Source: Nakamurella endophytica
GTDB taxonomy: Bacteria; Actinomycetota; Actinomycetes; Mycobacteriales; Nakamurellaceae
Assembly: GCF_014646215.1 (NCBI RefSeq)
Contig: NZ_BMNA01000007.1
Span: 62,001-126,000 of the forward strand
Direction of reading: 5' to 3'
Length of the DNA stretch: 64,000 nt
Below are positions 25,562 through 34,562 of the stretch, piece after piece. The notes beneath the pieces were generated by a model. It was not told the DNA's origin. It saw only the letters and a program-made list of their open reading frames with translations, and did not search any database. Numbering within the stretch: the first letter of the stretch is position 1; every line of letters begins with the position of its first letter. Position numbers and translations under genes: made by a program.

Positions 25562-27081
25562 ACCCCGGCCACCCCGCGCATCGGGGACAGGCCGCGGGCC
25601 AGCGGCAGCGCGCCGGCGAAGAACGCCTGGTCCTGCTCGCCGTAGAGCACGATCGACTGGCAGCGGGCCCGGATCAGCCGCCGCCGCGCCGAGAGCATCT
25701 GCCGCGTCAGGGTTTTCTCATCCGGCGCGGTCACGGTCAGAAACAGGTGGTAGCGGAACACGCCGTCGCCGTCGGCCTGCGCCTCGTCCTGATCCAGCGC
25801 CGCCTGCGCCTCCTTGCGCAGCCGCGCCGTCGTCGGCCTGCCCATCTTGCGCCGCTCCGCTGCGGACCCCTCGGCGCGCAGCGCCTGCCGCTCGGCGGAC
25901 GCCTGAGCCTTCACCTCGCCCAGCGGCTCGGCCACCAGCGACAGCGTCCGGCGCAGCCCGGACTGCTGCAGCACCGGCGCCAACCAGTTCGTGGTCACCG
26001 GCCGCTTGGGCAGCTCGTGCACCCACACCGTGCGCGAGACCGCCGAGTCGTGCCGTAAGGACTTCCACGCCCGCTCGGTCGCCGACGGGCCGGCCAGCCG
26101 CGGATCCAGGTCGTGGTCCTGCCCGGCCAGCACGTCATGCAGCGGCAGCGACTCCGGGTCGAACTGGGTGTGGATCAGCGCCGCGTACTGCCCCGGCCGC
26201 AGCCACCCACGCGACTCGATCCGGGCCTCGGTGATACCCCGCTCCAGGTCCAGCAGCCGCTCCAGGACCACGACGCCGACCGCCTCGTCGCGGCTGGAAC
26301 CCTCCGACAGGGAGGTGATCTCGTCGCCCAGGGCGCGCAGGTCGAACGCGACGATCAGGTACACCTCGTGACGCTGCGCGGCCGGCGCCGCCTGCGCGAT
26401 GAGTTCCTGGGTGGCCTGCCACGCCGGGCCGGAGCGCACCACCGCCTTGTCCCGGGCGTGCCGGCTGGCCACGTTCACCACGTCCGGGGCAGTGCGGGCC
26501 AGCAGCTGCCACCGGGACACTCCCGCGCCCTGGGCGCAGAAGGACTCCATCACCGCTTCCCAGTCATCCAGCCGCATGCCCTGCTCGGTGCTGCCCTCCA
26601 GCAGCATCGCCGAGCCGAACGTCAGCAGCGCCGCGCACGCGACCTTCTCGCGGTCGTTGACCATCAGCCCGACCGTCGACCGGCCATCCGGGGTGGGCAC
26701 CGCGACCGCGCGGTAGTTGACCAGGTCTCCTGGCAGATCCATCCGGTGCGCCAGCGACGACGGGGAGAACACCGCGCCGCGGAACACCCCGCGGCGGGTC
26801 AGCCGGTCCCCCACCGTGGCCAGCACCGGGTGCAGGTAGGCCGTCAGCGGCCGGCCACCGACCCGCGGGAACGGGAACGCCGCCAACAGCAGCGCCGCCA
26901 CGCCCAGGCCGACCAGCCACCACACCGACACCGGGATCAGCCGGAAGCCGGTCCACAACAGCGCAAGCGCCGCGGCGAAGAACGCCAGATCTACGATGCC
27001 GAACCGGCCGACGATCCCGGCCGTCGGCCGCGGTGGGTACACGAACTGCCGCGGCCCCCCGCCGCCACTGCTCCTAGCCAT
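25558..27081 (-). CDS. SCO6880-family protein (PrgI-like membrane part and VirB4 N-terminal half)
   Basis: The 507-residue product starts MARSSGGGGPRQFVYPPRPT and has two close membrane helices (IVDLAFFAAALALLW, WWLVGLGVAALLLAAFPFPR), a PrgI-like element. A long soluble region follows with VNDREKVACAALLTFGSAML, GVVVLERLLDLERG and ARRRLIRARCQSIVLYGEQD. This is the arrangement of actinomycete SCO6880-type proteins, which correspond to the N-terminal domain of VirB4. It has no Walker motif, in line with the ATPase half being in the next gene. It follows the VirB6-like gene by 27 bp. Confidence 0.85.
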   Translation of the reverse strand: MARSSGGGGPRQFVYPPRPTAGIVGRFGIVDLAFFAAALALLWTGFRLIPVSVWWLVGLGVAALLLAAFPFPRVGGRPLTAYLHPVLATVGDRLTRRGVFRGAVFSPSSLAHRMDLPGDLVNYRAVAVPTPDGRSTVGLMVNDREKVACAALLTFGSAMLLEGSTEQGMRLDDWEAVMESFCAQGAGVSRWQLLARTAPDVVNVASRHARDKAVVRSGPAWQATQELIAQAAPAAQRHEVYLIVAFDLRALGDEITSLSEGSSRDEAVGVVVLERLLDLERGITEARIESRGWLRPGQYAALIHTQFDPESLPLHDVLAGQDHDLDPRLAGPSATERAWKSLRHDSAVSRTVWVHELPKRPVTTNWLAPVLQQSGLRRTLSLVAEPLGEVKAQASAERQALRAEGSAAERRKMGRPTTARLRKEAQAALDQDEAQADGDGVFRYHLFLTVTAPDEKTLTRQMLSARRRLIRARCQSIVLYGEQDQAFFAGALPLARGLSPMRGVAGV

Positions 27082-27108
27082 CTCGATTGCTCCGCTCTGT
27101 TCGGTGGC

Positions 27109-30100
27109 TCACGCCGGCCGCGGCCGACGCGAGGTGGACGGTGACGAACTCCTCGGCCGCTTCACCGCGGGCCCCGGCGTCTCAGCCGCCGGTGGGGCGA
27201 CCACCGGCGGGAGATCTGACAGCGGCGACGCAGTCGGCTCCGCACTCGCCGGCGTCGCGACCGCCGTCATCTGCGCTGACGCTGACACTGACGCCGCCGG
27301 GACGGGTGCCGGCGGCGGAGGCGACGCGGGCGGAGCTGCGGCCGGGGGTGGGCTCGCTGCCGGTGTCGGCAGGGCGGCCGACGCTGCCGCGACGGGTGCC
27401 GATGCGGGTACTGGCGCGGCCGGGGCTGGGCTCGCTGCCGGTGTCGGCAGGGCGGCCGACGCTGCTGCGACGGGTGCCGGCGCGGGCGCGGGTGCTGGCG
27501 CTGCGGCCGGGGGCGGGCTCGCTGCCGGTGTCGACTGAGCGGCCGACGCTGCCGCGACGGGTGCCGGTGCGGGTGCTGGCGCTGCGGCCGGGGCCGGGCT
27601 CGCTGCCGGTGTCGGCAGGGCGGCCGACGCTGCCGCGACGGGTGCCGGTGCGGGTGCTGGCGCTGCGGCCGTTCCTGACGGTGCCGGCGCGGGTGTCGAA
27701 GCAGCCGCCGCACCTGCAGGTGCTGGTACAGACGTTGCGCCCGCCGCCGGCGTCGGTGATGCCGGTGCGGCAGCGCCACCAGCTTGCGCCGGTGCCGGTG
27801 AGGCTGCGGCGCCACACCGCCGGGCCTGCGGGTTCCGGGTTCCGCGAGCAGCGTTGCCGTTGACCGTCCCGCCCGGTACGTGACCGTTCACCGTGGCGCC
27901 GTCGGTGCCCGGATCGGTCGCCGCGGCCTGTCCGTCCCCACCCGCGCCCGCAGGGGCTGGGGCGTCGCCTGGCTGCGGGCTGGGACCAGTGCCGGTCGAT
28001 CCGGTCGTCGACGCGGCCGCTGCAGACCCGGCCGCGCCGGTACCCGTTGCGATGCCGTCCGTCGTTGGGTCCCCGTTCGAGGCGGTCGTGGCCGTCGAGC
28101 CGGACCGGCGGCCGGCGGTGGCGCCTGTTCGGCGTCGCGTGCCTGCGCCTGCGGTCGCCGCCGCGGCGGCACCGCCGGTGGCAGCAGCGCCCGCGGCTGC
28201 CGCACCGGCGCCGGCCGCGGTGTGCAGATCCTCGGGGGCTTCCAGGTCGGCGTCCTGCGGATCCGGTGGCGGCTCCCGCGCGCCGGCCGGTGCGGTACCC
28301 CCGGCGCCCGGAGCTTTGGTGGGCGCCCCGTCGCCGCAGCCGCCCGCGTCCGGCTTGCCGCCCGTGTCACCGGCGGGGGAACCGTCGCCGTCGGACTCCC
28401 CGCCGCCGCCAGGAGCCGTGCCGCCAGCAGCACCGCCGCCCGGAGCCACGCCGGGCGGATCGCCGGCCGGAAGTGCCGGTGCGCCGCCGGCGTCACCGCC
28501 GCCGTCGTCCTGGTCGTCGTCCATCTCGCCGTAGGTGCGGCCGTCGCCGGTGCCGAAGGTCCCGTTGCCGAGCTCGCCCAGGGCGACCAGGTTGTTGCCC
28601 ATGGTGGCCATGGCGTGAGCGGCCCCGGCCGAGGCTGCACCCGCGGCTGGCGCGGCCTTGAGTGCTGCCATGCCCGCCGCGGCGGTCATCTTCTGCGCCA
28701 TGGCGTCTCCGGCGGCGGAGGTGTGGCCGACGGTGAAGGACATGACCCCGGACAGCAGCCAGGGCGTGGTGGGCAGCAGCAGCATGAGCAGCATGCCGGA
28801 CAGCACCGAGAACAGTTGCTGACCGAAGTTCTGCTGCATGTTGGCGGAGGTGCTGGTGAGCAGGTTCTGCGCCAGGATCGTCATGCCGACCATGAAGAAC
28901 TTGCACCAGGCCAGCGAGAGCAGCTTGATGAACCAGCGGCCCATCCAGTGCGAGGTCCCGGCGTGCGCCTGGCCGGCGGCGGCGACGGTCCCGAACAGCG
29001 CGTGCCCCAAGGTCAGCGGCGCCTGGAACACCAGCACCAGGCCGGCGCCGATCAGTCCGAGGATGGTGAGCACGGCGGCGATCAAGCCGACGACCGGGTT
29101 CACTTGCAGCAGCGAGGCGGTGAAGTCGGAGTTGGCGATCTGTCGCTGCTGTCCGGAGATCAGGCCCAAGGTGGCCTGATTGGCCAGCTGGAGCATCAGG
29201 TAGGCGATGATGCCGACGATCTGGATGCCGACGATGGCCTTGACCGCGCCGATGATGGAGCCGGTGAGCCGGCCGCGGCGCCAGGCGGTGACCAGCCCGG
29301 CCAGCCAGATCAAAAAGGCCATGGCCAGCATGACGCCGGAGATCAGGTTGTAGGTGTCGACGAAGCCGCCGGTGGCCAGGTTCGGCGTCGTGGAGTTGAT
29401 CATCCAGGCGGTGACCTGCCCCCACAGCCACACCGCGCCGGAGGTGAAGAACGCGACGACCTGCTCCATGCCCTTCTTGGCGACCCACCCGATCGCGTCG
29501 CCGACCTTGCCCAGCACCCAACCGAGGCCGCTGACCACCCAGGCGCCTGCGGTCCACAGGCCGTGCCCGACCGCGCTGAAGAAGTCGCCGACCCGGTCCA
29601 GCACGGACTTGTTCTGGTCGATCCAGTGCGCCATGCCGTTGAGGTGCTGCTGCACCGAGACGTTCCAGTCCAGACACCGCTGCTTGCCGGCGGTGTCGGC
29701 CTGATCGCAGTTGACGAAGAACGCCCGCGAGCACAGGTAGGAGTCCGGGTCGTCCGAGCACACGGTCAGTGGGTTGGCGATGTCCTGCCCGCCGACCGCG
29801 GTCATCCGCCGCAGCGACCCGTCGTCGGGCCGGGCCACCCAGCTGAACCCCCACGGGGAGCTCGCGTCCGGGGTGCCCCACTGCTGCAGGTCGGCCGCGC
29901 ACACCCCGGGCGCCACGTTGTAGGCGGCGTCGCCGTTGGGGAACACCTGGTCGTCCTGCGGCCGCGGCGCCTGGATGCCCAGGTCCTGCAGATCCGGGTT
30001 GCCCTTGATCAGCTCGGCCATCATCTGCTGCCGGAACGCCGCTTCCCGCTGGAAGTAGGTGTTGATGTAGCGGCTGACATCACCGCCCCGACCCTGGCAA

Positions 30101-30324
30101 TCGCCCTCGGTGAACCACGGCGCCGAGGTGAACGCCGGCGTGCCGGCGACCAGCTGCTGCAGGTCGGTGGGCCACGAGGCGACCACGGCCGGGTCCCCGC
30201 CGCCCTGGGTGGTCGGCACCGCGCCGCTGGGCAGCGCCGCAGCCAGCAGCAGCGCGGCCGCCGTCACGGTCACCGTGACCGCCCGGCCCAGGTGACGGGG
30301 CAGTCGGATCAGTCGGGGCAGCAT
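27109..30324 (-). CDS. VirB6/TrbL-like polytopic membrane protein with long low-complexity tail
   Basis: The 1071-residue protein starts with a signal/anchor helix (AVTVTVTAAALLLAAALPSG) and an extracellular Cys-containing domain to about residue 230. About eight membrane helices follow, among them VMLAMAFLIWLAGLVTAWRR, IVGIQIVGIIAYLML and LSGMLLMLLLPTTPWLLSG. The core resembles SCO6881/TrbL/VirB6, the inner-membrane channel scaffold. From about residue 600 the chain is Gly/Ala/Pro/Asp-rich, then contains repeats of APVAAASAALPTPAASP and ends RPRSSSPSTSRRPRPA. The tail is predicted disordered and probably cytoplasmic. It is the longest gene of the conjugation operon. Confidence 0.85.
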   Translation of the reverse strand: MLPRLIRLPRHLGRAVTVTVTAAALLLAAALPSGAVPTTQGGGDPAVVASWPTDLQQLVAGTPAFTSAPWFTEGDCQGRGGDVSRYINTYFQREAAFRQQMMAELIKGNPDLQDLGIQAPRPQDDQVFPNGDAAYNVAPGVCAADLQQWGTPDASSPWGFSWVARPDDGSLRRMTAVGGQDIANPLTVCSDDPDSYLCSRAFFVNCDQADTAGKQRCLDWNVSVQQHLNGMAHWIDQNKSVLDRVGDFFSAVGHGLWTAGAWVVSGLGWVLGKVGDAIGWVAKKGMEQVVAFFTSGAVWLWGQVTAWMINSTTPNLATGGFVDTYNLISGVMLAMAFLIWLAGLVTAWRRGRLTGSIIGAVKAIVGIQIVGIIAYLMLQLANQATLGLISGQQRQIANSDFTASLLQVNPVVGLIAAVLTILGLIGAGLVLVFQAPLTLGHALFGTVAAAGQAHAGTSHWMGRWFIKLLSLAWCKFFMVGMTILAQNLLTSTSANMQQNFGQQLFSVLSGMLLMLLLPTTPWLLSGVMSFTVGHTSAAGDAMAQKMTAAAGMAALKAAPAAGAASAGAAHAMATMGNNLVALGELGNGTFGTGDGRTYGEMDDDQDDGGGDAGGAPALPAGDPPGVAPGGGAAGGTAPGGGGESDGDGSPAGDTGGKPDAGGCGDGAPTKAPGAGGTAPAGAREPPPDPQDADLEAPEDLHTAAGAGAAAAGAAATGGAAAAATAGAGTRRRTGATAGRRSGSTATTASNGDPTTDGIATGTGAAGSAAAASTTGSTGTGPSPQPGDAPAPAGAGGDGQAAATDPGTDGATVNGHVPGGTVNGNAARGTRNPQARRCGAAASPAPAQAGGAAAPASPTPAAGATSVPAPAGAAAASTPAPAPSGTAAAPAPAPAPVAAASAALPTPAASPAPAAAPAPAPAPVAAASAAQSTPAASPPPAAAPAPAPAPAPVAAASAALPTPAASPAPAAPVPASAPVAAASAALPTPAASPPPAAAPPASPPPPAPVPAASVSASAQMTAVATPASAEPTASPLSDLPPVVAPPAAETPGPAVKRPRSSSPSTSRRPRPA
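27348..27676 (-). repeat. Tandem coding repeats in the VirB6-like tail
   Basis: Four imperfect copies of a 78-87-bp unit begin near 27348, 27428, 27515 and 27596. Each encodes PVAAASAALPTPAASP (one copy reads AAQSTPAASP) within PAPAPA linkers. A fifth partial unit follows. Unit length stays a multiple of three, so the repeats can expand or contract without breaking the frame. Confidence 0.8.
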
Positions 30325-30330
30325 CGCCGG

Positions 30331-30999
30331 CTATCGCAGGTAGACGGTCAGGGCGCCGGTCAGCGGCACCAGGTTCTCCCCGCCGGCACCGTCGTCGTCC
30401 GGGCCGTCGGCGACGGACAGGTCGGCGACCTTCCAGTCGCCCTGCTCCCAGGACAGGGCGACGGTGAAGGTGAACCACATGCCGGTGGTGCGGGTCTTGT
30501 TCCCGACGGTGCCGCCGTAGGCGCTGACCGCCCACACCGACACCACGGCCTGCTGCTGGTCCTGCGACCGCACGGTCACCGCGGCCGGGGTCAGCTGCTG
30601 GCCGCTGTCGTCGCGGGCGACCCGGCCCTGCCCGATCGTCTTGAGCACTTCGGCCGAGGGGTTCGCTGCGGCCATGACCGCGCGGATCCGCTCGACGTCG
30701 CCGACGCCGGAGGCTGCAGACCAGCAGGTCTGCAGGAAGTTCACCGCCGCGGTCGCCGCCCCGGCCCGGTCCCGCGGATAGCCGGCCGGGATGCCGTCGA
30801 CGACCATCGCGGGCCCGTGCGGGGACAGCACCATTGACCCAGCGGCGAGTGCCGCGGCTGCGGAACTGGCGTTGGCGGTCGCCCGACCGAGTAGCAGCCC
30901 GCCGCCCAGCAGCACGGCTCCGACGACGAGCACGACCGTGGCCAGCAGGCCGGTGCGGCGGGAGCCGCGACCGTGCAACGGGGTGTAGTCCGTGGTCAC
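30331..30999 (-). CDS. VirB8/TcpC-like bitopic conjugation protein
   Basis: GTG 30999 starts 3 bp after the upstream stop, with GTGAGG as ribosome site; 222 residues. One membrane helix (LLATVVLVVGAVLLGGGLLL) follows a short basic cytoplasmic N-terminus. The outside domain of about 170 residues (AVNFLQTCWSAASGVGDVER, ending WEQGDWKVADLSVADGPDD) has the NTF2-like outline of VirB8 and TcpC, which scaffold the mating channel. It lies between the VirB2-like and VirB6-like genes, a typical place. Sequence families of these proteins are very diverse, so the assignment is structural. Confidence 0.7.
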   Translation of the reverse strand: MTTDYTPLHGRGSRRTGLLATVVLVVGAVLLGGGLLLGRATANASSAAAALAAGSMVLSPHGPAMVVDGIPAGYPRDRAGAATAAVNFLQTCWSAASGVGDVERIRAVMAAANPSAEVLKTIGQGRVARDDSGQQLTPAAVTVRSQDQQQAVVSVWAVSAYGGTVGNKTRTTGMWFTFTVALSWEQGDWKVADLSVADGPDDDGAGGENLVPLTGALTVYLR

Positions 31000-31001
31000 C
31001 C

Positions 31002-31322
31002 TCACTGCGAGACGACCCACGTCCAGATCGCGCCGGCCGAGCCCAGGATCATGCCGACGGCGATGGCGCGGATGATCGTGGTCTTACCCTCGTCCAGGAC
31101 GTGCCGGCCGCCGATCTTGTGCCCGACGCCCCACATGATCAGACCGATCAAAAAGGCCAGGAACGCGCCGCCGTACCCGACGTACATCAAGATGTTGGCG
31201 ATCACCTTCCAGATGTCCAGCTGCGTCAAACCCTCGTTGCTGGGCCGGAACTGGTTGAAGTTGATCCCCCCGGTCCCGCCACCTCCGGCGGGCGGCACGG
31301 TCGGATCAGCTGTGGGGTCCAT
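31002..31322 (-). CDS. VirB2/TrbC-like small two-helix membrane protein
   Basis: ATG 31322 overlaps the ParA-like stop as ATGA; 106 residues. A Pro/Gly-rich N-terminus is followed by two hydrophobic helices (VIANILMYVGYGGAFLAFLI and IIRAIAVGMILGSAGAIWTW) joined by a short polar loop with a Lys/Arg/Asp set. The shape is that of VirB2-type pilin or pore subunits of type IV systems. There is no classical cleavable signal. It could also be a VirB3-type component. Confidence 0.65.
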   Translation of the reverse strand: MDPTADPTVPPAGGGGTGGINFNQFRPSNEGLTQLDIWKVIANILMYVGYGGAFLAFLIGLIMWGVGHKIGGRHVLDEGKTTIIRAIAVGMILGSAGAIWTWVVSQ

Positions 31323-32530
31323 CAGGAGTGCTCCTCATCGTGGGTGGATTCGGCGATCGCTAGCGGCCGCAAGGTCGATGGGGGCGTGTTGAGGTGGTGC
31401 GCGGTGCGAGCCAGGGCGCACACCAGCTCGGCCAGCGCGCCGGACACGGCGCGGTCCCAGCCGCCGACCGGGACCGGGCTGCGCCGCAGCACCGGGGCCT
31501 TGGGAAGAACCAGCACGTCGGCGGCGGTGGCCGCCAGCCGCTGCGCCGTGCGCAGCACCCCGGGCCGGGAGCCCGCCGCATCGCAGAGCACCAGCACCGG
31601 GCGGCGGGTCAGTCCCGCGGCGTCCAGCTCGGTCAGTGCGGCCAGCGCGGCGGTCACCCCGGCCGAGTCGGCGCGGGCCACCATCACCGCCGGCCCGTCG
31701 TGATCCAGCAGCAAGGCCCGGGTATCGGCGTGCTCCAGCGATCCCAGATCGGCCACCACCGCCGTGTCCGCGGTCAGCCGCTCAGACAGGCGAGGCCACC
31801 AATGCGCGCCCGCCTGAACCACTCGGGCGCCACTGGGCCCCGACGGAAGCCCGGCCAGGTCCGGCGCCTGCTCGACGTCCGACGGCAGCCACCCACCCAC
31901 GGACACCGCATCCACCGCGCCGCACACCTGCCGAGTCAGCTGCGAAAATTCCCGGCGCGCCAGCTCCACGGCCAGCACCTGGTCCGGCCGGGCCGCCGCC
32001 ATCAACCCGACCAGCGCCGCCACCACGGTCGTCGCCCCGACACCGCCACCGGCCGCGCAGACCAGCACCCGGGGCGCCGGGACGGTATCGGTCAGCCACA
32101 ACCAAGCCCGGAGCGCGGCGGGACCGGTGAACCCCGCCGGAGCCGACCGACCCGCCGCGATCACCGTCTCGTCGGGCCCCGGCGGCGTGGCTTCCGCCAC
32201 AGCGCGCCACCGCGGCGCCCACCGCCGCGATCTCCCAGGGCGCTCGGCCGGCTCGGTCTCGGCCGGCTCCTGCGCCTCGCGCACGGCCGGTTCGGTGGCC
32301 GGTTCGACGTCTCGTTCCGGCGGCTGGGTGGTGGCCGCAAGGGGTGCCGCCGCCCGCTCGGAAGGCGCGATCAGTCGCGGCCGCATGGTCGCCCGGGCCG
32401 CGGCCATCGCTTGCGCCGCCACGAGCGCCGCCTGCAGCTCGGCCACCGTCAACAGCCGACCGGTCGCCTCGTCGACGTCGCCGCCGTCCAGGACCGACCG
32501 ATGCTGGCCCGGCAGACCGATCTCCGCCAT
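31322..32530 (-). CDS. ParA/MinD-like protein with non-canonical P-loop, first gene of the conjugation operon
   Basis: ATG 32530 is chosen at MAEIGLPGQH; the frame is open further upstream. The 402-residue product has a polar Ala/Glu/Pro-rich N-terminal half and a C-terminal ParA-like Rossmann domain. The P-loop reads CAAGGGVGATTVVAAL: glycines are kept, but the nucleotide-binding Lys of GKT is Ala. Other ParA-like features remain (AVVADLGSLEH, VMVARADSAGV). Such degenerate MinD-like proteins are known near VirB/Tad operons and may act as localisation or regulatory partners without ATP hydrolysis. It opens the operon and overlaps the VirB2-like gene. Confidence 0.75.
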   Translation of the reverse strand: MAEIGLPGQHRSVLDGGDVDEATGRLLTVAELQAALVAAQAMAAARATMRPRLIAPSERAAAPLAATTQPPERDVEPATEPAVREAQEPAETEPAERPGRSRRWAPRWRAVAEATPPGPDETVIAAGRSAPAGFTGPAALRAWLWLTDTVPAPRVLVCAAGGGVGATTVVAALVGLMAAARPDQVLAVELARREFSQLTRQVCGAVDAVSVGGWLPSDVEQAPDLAGLPSGPSGARVVQAGAHWWPRLSERLTADTAVVADLGSLEHADTRALLLDHDGPAVMVARADSAGVTAALAALTELDAAGLTRRPVLVLCDAAGSRPGVLRTAQRLAATAADVLVLPKAPVLRRSPVPVGGWDRAVSGALAELVCALARTAHHLNTPPSTLRPLAIAESTHDEEHS

Positions 32531-33356
32531 GCGCCTACCCACGGACAACCCCGCTCGCGGCGCTGCCGGCAAGCCGGTGCCAGCGTCGGTCCGGCACCCG
32601 TGGAGTCGCGGTTGCAGCCACGGCCCCACCGGTCCCCCGACCGAGCACCGCCCGGCGTTCCCGATCCCTCACGCCCTAGACAGGTTCGGTTCGAGGCCGA
32701 ATGTGGACACCACGAACGGAGCAATCTGGATCGACACGACTCGCCGACCCGTCCGGGGATTGGGGCTCGCGTGCTAGGGCCCCGCGGACTTCGCCCGGCC
32801 GGTTGTGGATTACCCGCACTCGGACGGCGTCCGGTAGTCGATCGAGGATAGCGGCGCATCAATGGGTCGCGCGACTCGTTCGCCTTGGATCAAGCTCCCG
32901 CGCCCGCCGGCTAAGGAAGCAGCGTGTCCCCCACGACCTACGCAGACGTGCCCACCGATGACGACCCGTTCTAGCGCCCCACTACAACGGCTCCACGCCA
33001 AGGCGCCCGGATACCCGCAGCCCGAGGTGCTCGTCGACACCAGCGGCCGCTCGCAGGACACCGTCGCACTATCGACACGGATCATGGTCGAGTGCGTCAT
33101 GCTGCCCCGGACGAACAGCGGACGCGGGGCTGGCCACGGTTGCGCGGCTGGCCGGTCGCGCATCTCGTTGAACAGCTTGCGGACCTAGCGGCGGACACCC
33201 CTGTCGGCGACGGCTTCAGACAGTGAGGTGCTCTGTCCCTGCAGGGGGATCATCACCCAAGCGGCGCACACCGGCATACCCGAGCCGGCCATCCGGAATA
33301 GCGCCTGAGCGTGTGAGAGTCGACCGATCACACCACACCGGGCGCCGCGACCCGGA
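32531..33356. other. 826-bp intergenic region upstream of the conjugation operon
   Basis: No convincing gene is seen. Short open frames on both strands have no ribosome sites and arginine/serine-heavy shadow-type composition. The promoter of the conjugation operon must lie here or just inside; no box is clear enough to mark. TTCGG and CCGAA arms around 32686-32702 form a weak dyad. Possible cis functions such as oriT cannot be shown. Confidence 0.5.
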
Positions 33357-33527
33357 TCAGCGGACGCGTGCGATCTTGCTGACTGCCTTGGGCACTGTCT
33401 TGCCCAGCTTGCTGCTGATCGCCACCTGAGCCCGCGCCGCAGCGATCGTGGAGCCCGACACCTTGACGATGCGGCGAGCGCGAGCCTCACTGAAGGCGGC
33501 GGAGCTCGGCCTCTGCGTCGTCGTCAT
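33357..33527 (-). CDS. Small basic hypothetical protein
   Basis: ATG 33527 is preceded by AGAGGAG at good distance; 56 residues. The product is strongly basic (SEARARRIVKVSGSTIAAAR, SSKLGKTVPKAVSKIARVR) with Ser/Ala-rich helices and no cysteine. It may be a small DNA- or RNA-binding protein. Family unknown. It stands alone upstream of the HTH protein gene, on the same strand as the conjugation operon. Confidence 0.5.
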   Translation of the reverse strand: MTTTQRPSSAAFSEARARRIVKVSGSTIAAARAQVAISSKLGKTVPKAVSKIARVR

Positions 33528-33797
33528 GGCGTCTCCTCTGTGGGGCTGACCCAGTGTCCCGGACGTAGTCGATGTCGTCCACATCGACGTCAACGAGCCG
33601 CGCCGACGCTGCGAACTGCGGGTCGTGCACCAGCTGCAGCAGCGTCCGGTTCCCTACTTGGCCAGCGGCGAGGTAGCCAAGCGTTCAGCACGCGGAAACC
33701 TTGCACTCTCGACCTCGTCGCGATCGAACTGAGGGAGCCCGTGCGCGACTGCACCCGGGGAGCCGCAAGAGCATCCGACGCCTCGAGCGCTTAGGAG

Positions 33798-34562
33798 CTA
33801 CGCCGCCCGTTCCAAAAGAAATCGGGGGCCCGCGGCGCGCAACGCCGCCAAAGTCCGGTCCCGCCGGCGGCGCAGCGTCCGCTCGTTGATACCAAGCTCG
33901 GCGGCGATCCGATGCCGGCTCCGCGAGCCGTAGCCGGCCCGCTCCTGCAGCGCGACAAGCATCCGCAGGTCGTCGGGGTCGGCGATGCTGTTGCGCTCAG
34001 CCCACCGCATCAGGTCGGTGAGCATCACCTCCTGGGCAGCGGGCGCCTCGGCAGGTGCAGGCAGCGAGCGCCAAAGCGAGTCGAGCGGGTCGAGCGAGAC
34101 GTCGCGGCGAGTGCCGTCCGGGCCGAGCGCAGGCAGCTCCTTCAGCAACGCGTGCTTGGTGTCCAGTAGCAGATTCGCCGCGTACGCGCGGGTCCGCCGA
34201 CGCCACGGGAACGACCGGATCTGGCAGGTCAACTCGCCGGCGACCAGCGCCACGGCCTCCGCCCACGGATGCGGCAGACGGGACGCCAACGAGTAGATCC
34301 CGTCACTGAGCAGGTGCAGCAGCACCAGCGCCGCGTCCGGGTCTGCCATCCCGTCGACGGCTGCGACTCGGATCAGCGCGCCCAGGACGCGGTCGGACTC
34401 GCCGCGGTCCGAATGGACGGCCGTGCACGACGGCAGCCCTGCCGGCGACGGCACCGTCGCCAGCTCCGGCGCCCACGTACGCCACCGCCCAAACGCACCC
34501 GCGCGATCCAGCCGCTCAAGCAACACCGACCAGTCACCCACCGGCGAACAGTCCTGGAACAC
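33798..34562 (-). CDS. Putative transcriptional regulator with C-terminal helix-turn-helix
   Basis: GTG 34562 is set by GGAGG seven bases upstream (VFQDCSPVGDWSVLLERLDR); 254 residues. The N-terminal 190 residues are helical with no recognised domain. The C-terminal 65 residues carry a sigma-region-4-like helix-turn-helix: ERAGYGSRSRHRIAAELGIN followed by ERTLRRRRDRTLAALRAAG. This suggests a DNA-binding regulator of the mobile element, possibly of conjugation. The 880-bp gap upstream separates it from the toxin-antitoxin pair on the other strand. No close family is recognised. Confidence 0.7.
   Translation of the reverse strand: MFQDCSPVGDWSVLLERLDRAGAFGRWRTWAPELATVPSPAGLPSCTAVHSDRGESDRVLGALIRVAAVDGMADPDAALVLLHLLSDGIYSLASRLPHPWAEAVALVAGELTCQIRSFPWRRRTRAYAANLLLDTKHALLKELPALGPDGTRRDVSLDPLDSLWRSLPAPAEAPAAQEVMLTDLMRWAERNSIADPDDLRMLVALQERAGYGSRSRHRIAAELGINERTLRRRRDRTLAALRAAGPRFLLERAA

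Noticed and set aside
27348-27676. Regular repeats considered as a CRISPR array
   Set aside because: Units are imperfect, in frame and lack unique spacers. They are coding Ala/Pro repeats.
27880-30837. Plus-strand open frame of 985 codons opposite the VirB6-like gene
   Set aside because: High-GC shadow. Composition is Gly/His/Gln/Arg-rich without motifs, while the minus strand has membrane helices and fits the operon.
32862-33188. Plus-strand frame of 108 codons upstream of the conjugation operon
   Set aside because: Cys/Pro/Arg-rich shadow-like composition and no ribosome site. A shorter ATG inside it reads slightly better but still has no support.
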